Of a stretch of DNA of 9,585 bases, positions 6,158-9,585 are shown piece by piece; within the stretch, counting starts at the first letter, position 1, and every line of letters begins with the position of its first letter. Made by a program: the position numbers and the translations under genes. The notes beneath the pieces are model-generated. The model did no database searches, was not told where the DNA came from, and saw only the letters and a list, made by a program, of their open reading frames with translations. Where the stretch lies: contig CAYPXV010000061.1 of assembly GCA_964414925.1 (NCBI GenBank), positions 1 through 9,585 on the forward strand, in the 5' to 3' direction. The stretch is from PeH17 sp964414925 (GTDB taxonomy: Bacteria > Bacillota > Clostridia > Christensenellales > CAG-138).

Positions 6158-6906
6158 ACGATAAAACCGTGGGCTTTGAGCCAATTCACGGACGAAGCAC
6201 AGTCGGGAATTTCAAGCGTGAAGCTTGCCTGAGGGCAGAATGTAAATGCGTCATCGAAAAAGTTCGGCATATCGATAGTACCGTTTTCAAGCGGATTGTG
6301 TAAATCCGTTTTTCCATCGTTATTATGCAAATGAAAATGGGTTACGCGGTCTTTACATTCCCTGAGCCAATCGCCTACACAAACATCGGAGTATGCGTTT
6401 ATGTGCCCCGTGTCAAGGCAGAGTTTAAGATTATTACTGCCCACCTTATCGATGATGTCAAGCAGCATATCGGGTGTAGGTTCGAGTACATTTTCCAAAA
6501 CGATTTCAATATCTTCATGCTTTGCCGTAAACTCCTTCCAAAACGAGATGGACTGTTCAACGAACCATATCGGAAAATAGAGGTGGGGATTAAATCCGCC
6601 GTGGATAACGACCTTATTCGCCGAGTATTTTTTTGCGAGGTTCAATGCCTGTTCATATCTTTCTGCCGCAAGCTGTCTTGCCTTTGGGTCAATGGCACAG
6701 GGAAACAGTTCGTTGAACGGCGCATGGAGTATTGTATGCTTTATTCCGCTAAGCCCCGGAATAAGTTTTTCCTCCGTTTCACTAAGTCTTTCGTCCATAT
6801 TCCATGCCGTGCAGAACTCCGCAATTTCAATGCCCAAACCGTTGGGCTCGGCAATGGCGAAGCTTTGAGGATCTATTGTCGAAATAAAAAATCTATCGTT
6901 ATTCAT
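6154..6906 (-). CDS. Sugar phosphate isomerase/epimerase-like TIM-barrel protein
   Basis: The 250-residue product belongs to the xylose-isomerase-like TIM-barrel (AP endonuclease family 2) superfamily. Likely metal ligands at strand ends are H61 (TILHAPF), H102 (VVIHGGF), E138 (IVLENVLEP), D165/H168 (LDTGH), H192/H194 (THFHLHNNDG), D197 and E232 (TLEIP). Such proteins bind divalent metals and act on sugars, inositols or related carbohydrates; the substrate here is unknown. It is the first gene of the cob operon and overlaps cobT by 4 bases, which suggests a linked role, perhaps with a ribose-containing intermediate (inference). The ATG at 6906 has no ribosome binding site, and the best promoter places the transcription start almost on the ATG. 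The N-terminus RFFISTIDPQSF fits a first barrel strand, so the start is plausible. Confidence 0.88.
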   Translation of the reverse strand: MNNDRFFISTIDPQSFAIAEPNGLGIEIAEFCTAWNMDERLSETEEKLIPGLSGIKHTILHAPFNELFPCAIDPKARQLAAERYEQALNLAKKYSANKVVIHGGFNPHLYFPIWFVEQSISFWKEFTAKHEDIEIVLENVLEPTPDMLLDIIDKVGSNNLKLCLDTGHINAYSDVCVGDWLRECKDRVTHFHLHNNDGKTDLHNPLENGTIDMPNFFDDAFTFCPQASFTLEIPDCASSVNWLKAHGFIV

Positions 6907-6912
6907 ACGCTA

Positions 6913-6941
6913 ATATTATCATATTAACAGCGTTAATTCAA
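6913..6941 (-). promoter_or_regulatory. Putative promoter of the cob operon, possibly leaderless
   Basis: On the minus strand TTGAAT (6941-6936), a 17-base spacer and TAATAT (6918-6913) form a plausible promoter. A second reading uses GATAAT (6920-6915) with a 15-base spacer. Either puts the transcription start at about 6905-6909, at or within a few bases of the ATG (6906). The -35 begins inside the U-rich tail of the preceding terminator. No room remains for a cobalamin riboswitch. Confidence 0.55.
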
Positions 6942-7001
6942 TAAAAAGAAGCTGTTATAATCTTTTACATCATCATAAACGAACAACAAGATTATAACAG
7001 C
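6939..7001 (-). terminator. Terminator after the M18 aminopeptidase gene (14-bp perfect stem)
   Basis: GCTGTTATAATCTT (6951-6964) and its exact reverse complement (6988-7001) form a 14-bp stem with a 23-base loop. In the minus direction the hairpin is followed by UUCUUUUUAUUG (6950-6939). It begins 17 bases past the stop codon of the aminopeptidase. The loop is long and the stem AT-rich for a terminator, so a regulatory hairpin for the cob operon cannot be excluded. Confidence 0.7.
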
Positions 7002-7018
7002 ATTGAAATTTAAATTAA

Positions 7019-8401
7019 TTAAGCATTAAGGAGGAAAGCTCTGTAAGCTTTGACAGCCTCATACAGGTCGGCCTTGGAGATAATCTCCCAGGGAGCATGC
7101 ATCGAGAGAACGGCAACACCGCTGTCGATAACATTCATGCCGTAAGCAGCGCAGATATAAGCAATCGTGCCGCCGCCGCCCTGGTCAACCTTACCGAGTT
7201 CTGCGGTCTGGTAGTTGACACCGTTATCATCCATGAGCTTACGCAAAGTGCCGAGGTATTCGGCGTTGGCATCGTTGGAGCCGCCCTTTCCGTGAGAGCC
7301 TGTGTACTTATTGAAGCAAACGCCTCTGCCGAGATAAGCGGCATTCTTGCGTTCGAATACGCCGCCGAAGTTGGGGTCATAACCCGCACTTACGTCGCAT
7401 GAGAGCATCTTGGATGCTGTCAGCGCACGGCGAAGAATGAGGTCGGAATAATCGCCACTGAGGTTTATAAGTTCGGCAACGGCATTTTCAAAGTATTTTG
7501 CACTCATACCCGTTGCGCCTACGGAGCCGATTTCTTCCTTATCCGCCAATACGCAGCAGCAGGTGTATTTGGGTACATCCTTTATGCCGAACATGGCGTT
7601 AAGCTGTGCATATGCGCAAGATCTGTCATCATGTCCGTAACCTAAAATCATGCTGCGGTCAAGACCGAAATCACGGGTGGGACCTGCCGGAACAACTTCA
7701 ATTTCGGCTGAAAGGAAGTCTTCTTCCTCTATATCATACTTCTCTTTGAGAATCTTGAGCATATTGGCTTTTACGGGTTCTTTTTCCTCGCCGTCAAGAG
7801 GACGACCGCCAATCATGATGTTCAGTTCTTCACCTTCGATAACGACGGAAGCTTTCTTGCTCATCTGGTCGCCTGCAAGGTGGATAAGCAGATCTGAAAT
7901 ACCGACAACGGGGTCGGAGGGGTCTTCACCGATTACGATATTAACAAGCGTTCCGTCCTTTTTTGCAACAACGCCGTGCAATGCAAGGGGCAGTGTAACC
8001 CACTGATATTTCTTTATACCGCCATAATAATGGGTATCAAGGTATGCAAAATCCGTATCCTCGTAAAGGGGATTCTGCTTGAGGTCCATACGGGGGGAGT
8101 CGATATGTGCTCCGACGATGTTAAGACCCTTTTCAAGGGGAGCTTTACCCATCTTAAAGAGCATTATGGCTTTACCCATATTATTTACATACACGCAGTC
8201 ACCTGCTTTAAGTGTTTCACCTGAAGCGATAACTTCATCAAGATTACGATATCCGTTTGCCTCTGCCATGGCTACAGCCTGAGTAACACACTCACGCTCC
8301 GTTTTTCCGTTGTCCAGAAAACGAGCATAGTCGGTGCAGATTTCGTTCAATTCGGCAATATTCGCTTCGGAATATGTTGTCCATGCATTCTTACGTTCCA
8401 T
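7019..8401 (-). CDS. M18 family (aspartyl-type) aminopeptidase
   Basis: The 460-residue product is a cocatalytic zinc aminopeptidase of family M18 that removes N-terminal, often acidic, residues from peptides in the cytoplasm. Metal and catalytic residues visible are H99 and D101 in GAHIDSPR, D258 in GYGHDDRS, the glutamate pair E289/E290 in DKEEIGS, D336 in SCDVSAGYDP and H435 in SMHAPWE. GSHGKGGSNDANAE (368-381) is a further family segment. Length is normal for the bacterial branch. Start choice: ATG at 8401 has AGGAGGTT eight bases upstream (8417-8410). An upstream start at 8449 would place the promoter inside the coding region. It has its own promoter and terminator, so it is a monocistronic unit. 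Confidence 0.95.
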   Translation of the reverse strand: MERKNAWTTYSEANIAELNEICTDYARFLDNGKTERECVTQAVAMAEANGYRNLDEVIASGETLKAGDCVYVNNMGKAIMLFKMGKAPLEKGLNIVGAHIDSPRMDLKQNPLYEDTDFAYLDTHYYGGIKKYQWVTLPLALHGVVAKKDGTLVNIVIGEDPSDPVVGISDLLIHLAGDQMSKKASVVIEGEELNIMIGGRPLDGEEKEPVKANMLKILKEKYDIEEEDFLSAEIEVVPAGPTRDFGLDRSMILGYGHDDRSCAYAQLNAMFGIKDVPKYTCCCVLADKEEIGSVGATGMSAKYFENAVAELINLSGDYSDLILRRALTASKMLSCDVSAGYDPNFGGVFERKNAAYLGRGVCFNKYTGSHGKGGSNDANAEYLGTLRKLMDDNGVNYQTAELGKVDQGGGGTIAYICAAYGMNVIDSGVAVLSMHAPWEIISKADLYEAVKAYRAFLLNA

Positions 8402-8427
8402 GTTTTGATAACCTCCTACTGGTTTGT

Positions 8428-8440
8428 TTATCAATGATAA
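8428..8440. repeat. 13-base palindrome at the aminopeptidase transcription start
   Basis: TTATCA-A-TGATAA is a perfect inverted repeat beginning in the initiation region and touching the -10 element of the aminopeptidase promoter. A repressor site there would be well placed. The 12-base core TATCAATGATAA recurs exactly at 8775-8786, at the 3' edge of the structured RNA. It could be chance in AT-rich DNA. Confidence 0.35.
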
Positions 8441-8468
8441 TGATACCATTTTTATTCCATAGATGCAA
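8440..8468 (-). promoter_or_regulatory. Extended -10 promoter for the M18 aminopeptidase
   Basis: On the minus strand TTGCAT (8468-8463), a 17-base spacer ending in TGG, and TATCAT (8445-8440) form an extended -10 promoter. The predicted start is near 8433, leaving a leader of about 32 bases with the AGGAGG site. It diverges from the RNA promoter at 8530-8558. Confidence 0.75.
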
Positions 8469-8529
8469 GCATTTGAGAATTGTTTATAAAGAAAGAACCG
8501 ATTATATTTTTATTATCATCTGAAAAGTA

Positions 8530-8558
8530 TTGCCTTAAAATTTTGATTGAAGTATAAT
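8530..8558 (+). promoter_or_regulatory. Plus-strand promoter of the structured RNA
   Basis: TTGCCT (8530-8535), a 17-base spacer and a consensus TATAAT (8553-8558) form a strong sigma-A promoter on the plus strand, the only clear plus-strand promoter in the window. The predicted start is near 8565. No ribosome binding site with an open frame follows, which fits a non-coding transcript. Confidence 0.8.
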
Positions 8559-8564
8559 TGAAAA

Positions 8565-8855
8565 GTCATTGAAATCGGGTCTGTGGTTGAAAGTCGATGC
8601 CAGTCGCAGGCAAAGCGATCCACGTAAGCAGGGCAAAGATTCCTGTGAGCATGGTGCGGTTTAGGGGTAAGTCCTGTCAATAGTTTATATTGAGAGAGGT
8701 AGTAGTGAGAGGTATAATGCCCGGTAGCGAGCCCTCCAACAGGCGAGTGTGGGGTCAAAGACCAGGTCAGCCGATATCAATGATAAGTTCTTCAATGTTA
8801 AAAGGAAATGTTACAGTTACGATTCTATCGCATTTGTAACATTCCCTTGATTTTT
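8565..8855 (+). ncRNA. Structured non-coding RNA, possibly of the raiA-motif type
   Basis: A plus-strand promoter, a G-rich folded core and a terminator define an RNA of about 290 bases, with a core of about 200 (8574-8775). The core ends pair: ATCGG 8574-8578 with CCGAT 8771-8775, then CTG 8581-8583 with CAG 8768-8770 around a 2-base bulge. Inner helices include GTGG 8583-8586 with CCAC 8620-8623 (sharing one base with the CTG pairing), TGCC 8598-8601 with GGCA 8609-8612, CAGGG 8629-8633 with TCCTG 8641-8645, CAATA 8678-8682 with TATTG 8688-8692, and a long-range CCTGT 8673-8677 with ACAGG 8739-8743. The core is richer in G and C than the flanking spacer. Size and look recall the raiA motif of Firmicutes, but that rests on memory and no raiA gene is adjacent. 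A coding reading of either strand is unconvincing. Confidence 0.75.
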
Positions 8856-8857
8856 TT
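8793..8857. terminator. Bidirectional terminator between the ncRNA and recA
   Basis: GGAAATGTTACA (8804-8815) pairs with TGTAACATTCC (8835-8845) with one bulged A and a 19-base loop. On the plus strand a T7 run follows at 8851-8857 after a short spacer, ending the ncRNA. On the minus strand the same hairpin is followed by UUUUAAC (8803-8797), ending recA. The T7 run reaches into the recA stop codon. The plus direction looks stronger. Confidence 0.7.
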
Positions 8858-9585
8858 ATTCCTCATCCGTTTCGGCAATGTCGGTGATGGTGGGGGCGGG
8901 TTCTTCGGTGCAGTTATCGATGAGGGAGCGGAGTTTAAGCTCGATTTCCTTGCAGACTTCGGGATTATCCTTGAGGAAGTTTCTTGCGTTTTCTCTGCCC
9001 TGACCTATACGCATATCGCCATAGGAGAACCAGGCACCTGTCTTGGTGATGATCTTGTTGTTTACGCCCATATCGAGGATTGAGCCTTCACGGGAAATGC
9101 CTTCGCCGTAAACGATATCAAACTCTGCAATTTTAAAGGGAGGGGCAACTTTGTTCTTTACAACCTTTACCCTTGTGCGACTGCCGACGGCATCGCTGCC
9201 CTGTTTGAGGGTATCAACTTTACGAACATCAAGACGAACGGAAGCAAAGAACTTCAACGCCTTACCGCCTGTTGTCGTTTCGGGGTTTCCGAACATGACT
9301 CCGACCTTTTCACGAAGCTGGTTGATGAAAATAACACAGGTGTTTGTTTTTCCTACTATACCCGCAAGCTTTCTCAAAGCCTGACTCATAAGCCTTGCTT
9401 GAAGTCCGACGTGTGAGTCGCCCATGTCACCTTCAAGTTCCGCCTTGGGAACAAGTGCCGCAACGGAGTCAATGACTATTACATCGATTGCTCCGCTTCT
9501 GACGAGAGCGTCGGCGATATCAAGTGCCTGTTCACCGGTATCAGGCTGAGAAATATAAAGCTTATCCATCTTAATACCGAGTCTT
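8856..9585 (-). CDS. recA: Recombinase A, N-terminal part outside the window
   Basis: The visible 242 residues are the C-terminal two thirds of RecA, the ATP-dependent strand-exchange protein that also triggers LexA cleavage. In-frame coding continues to the window edge (RLGIKMDKLYIS), so the methionine at 9569 is internal and roughly 100 N-terminal residues, including Walker A, are missing. Clear landmarks are SQPDTGEQALDIADALVRSG, the Walker-B strand IDVIVIDSVAALVPKAELEG, the loop-1 region GDSHVGLQARLMSQALRK, FINQLREKVGVMFGNPETTTGG (loop 2) with KALKFFASVRLD, and the C-terminal domain with YGEGISREG and IGQGRENAR. The protein ends in a short acidic tail (ITDIAETDEE), as is normal. The promoter and any LexA box lie beyond the edge. 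Confidence 0.98.
   Translation of the reverse strand, partial: RLGIKMDKLYISQPDTGEQALDIADALVRSGAIDVIVIDSVAALVPKAELEGDMGDSHVGLQARLMSQALRKLAGIVGKTNTCVIFINQLREKVGVMFGNPETTTGGKALKFFASVRLDVRKVDTLKQGSDAVGSRTRVKVVKNKVAPPFKIAEFDIVYGEGISREGSILDMGVNNKIITKTGAWFSYGDMRIGQGRENARNFLKDNPEVCKEIELKLRSLIDNCTEEPAPTITDIAETDEE

Noticed and set aside
5385..6164. Plus-strand open frame of 259 codons
   Set aside because: It is wholly antisense to cobT, which shows all family motifs; the frame is a shadow caused by codon bias.
6325..6927. Plus-strand open frame of 200 codons
   Set aside because: It is antisense to the TIM-barrel gene, has no ribosome binding site or recognised motif, and runs into the operon promoter.
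8431..8450. Fur-box-like GATAATGATA near the aminopeptidase promoter
   Set aside because: Only the left part matches the Fur consensus; the inverted right half is absent, and the gene is not an obvious iron gene.
8516..8758. Minus-strand open frame of 80 codons in the recA-aminopeptidase gap
   Set aside because: It is antisense to the structured RNA, has no ribosome binding site or promoter on its strand, and is rich in His, Tyr and Thr with no recognisable domain. The open frame is explained by the composition of the RNA.
8565..8855. RNase P RNA, tmRNA or SRP RNA identity for the structured RNA
   Set aside because: A GAAAGTC stretch briefly suggested RNase P, but its other conserved blocks are missing. 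There is no tRNA-like end or tag frame for tmRNA, and no SRP helix-8 motif.
1..9585. Mobile elements, CRISPR arrays, tRNA or rRNA genes
   Set aside because: No transposase or integrase sequence, no regularly spaced repeats and no cloverleaf or rRNA signature were seen on either strand.

Overview
The window looks like a chromosomal segment of an anaerobic low-to-mid GC Firmicute of the Clostridia (Oscillospiraceae/Lachnospiraceae-like). The signs are AGGAGG-type ribosome binding sites, sigma-A promoters with extended -10 elements, many U-tailed hairpin terminators, a crotonase/3-hydroxybutyryl-CoA dehydrogenase pair of the butyryl-CoA type, and a cobalamin nucleotide-loop operon. No mobile element, CRISPR array, tRNA or rRNA was seen. 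This taxonomic placement is inference.

Every supported protein gene lies on the minus strand, so transcription runs from high to low coordinates. From the right edge: (1) a 5'-truncated recA (8856-9585). (2) A 406-base gap (8450-8855) holding a plus-strand structured RNA with its own promoter and a shared bidirectional terminator, plus the divergent promoter of the next gene. (3) An M18 aminopeptidase (7019-8401) ending in a long-loop hairpin. (4) A tight six-gene operon (6906 to 2831): TIM-barrel isomerase-like protein, cobT, cobU, cobS, a short CobU-like protein, and cobC. Most junctions are 4-base stop/start overlaps. (5) An 82-residue orphan gene (2508-2756) with a near-consensus promoter and a textbook terminator. 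(6) A 687-base gap (1821-2507) carrying a quasi-symmetrical cluster of DnaA boxes (2213-2322) and the crt promoter. (7) crt and hbd (144-1820), closed by a terminator at 66-120.

The cob genes cover the late steps of B12 synthesis or salvage. CobU activates adenosylcobinamide, CobT makes alpha-ribazole phosphate, CobS joins the two halves, and CobC removes the phosphate. The CobU pair is unusual: the long copy keeps the P-loop and the guanylylated histidine but has lost the usual C-terminal motif, while the short copy keeps that motif and has a degenerate P-loop. Crt and Hbd interconvert crotonyl-CoA, 3-hydroxybutyryl-CoA and acetoacetyl-CoA.

The items most worth a second look are the structured RNA next to recA, the DnaA-box cluster in a place where gene orientation argues against an ordinary oriC, the complementary CobU-like pair, the TIM-barrel protein leading the cob operon from an apparently leaderless promoter, and an Hbd whose cofactor pocket looks NADP-type.
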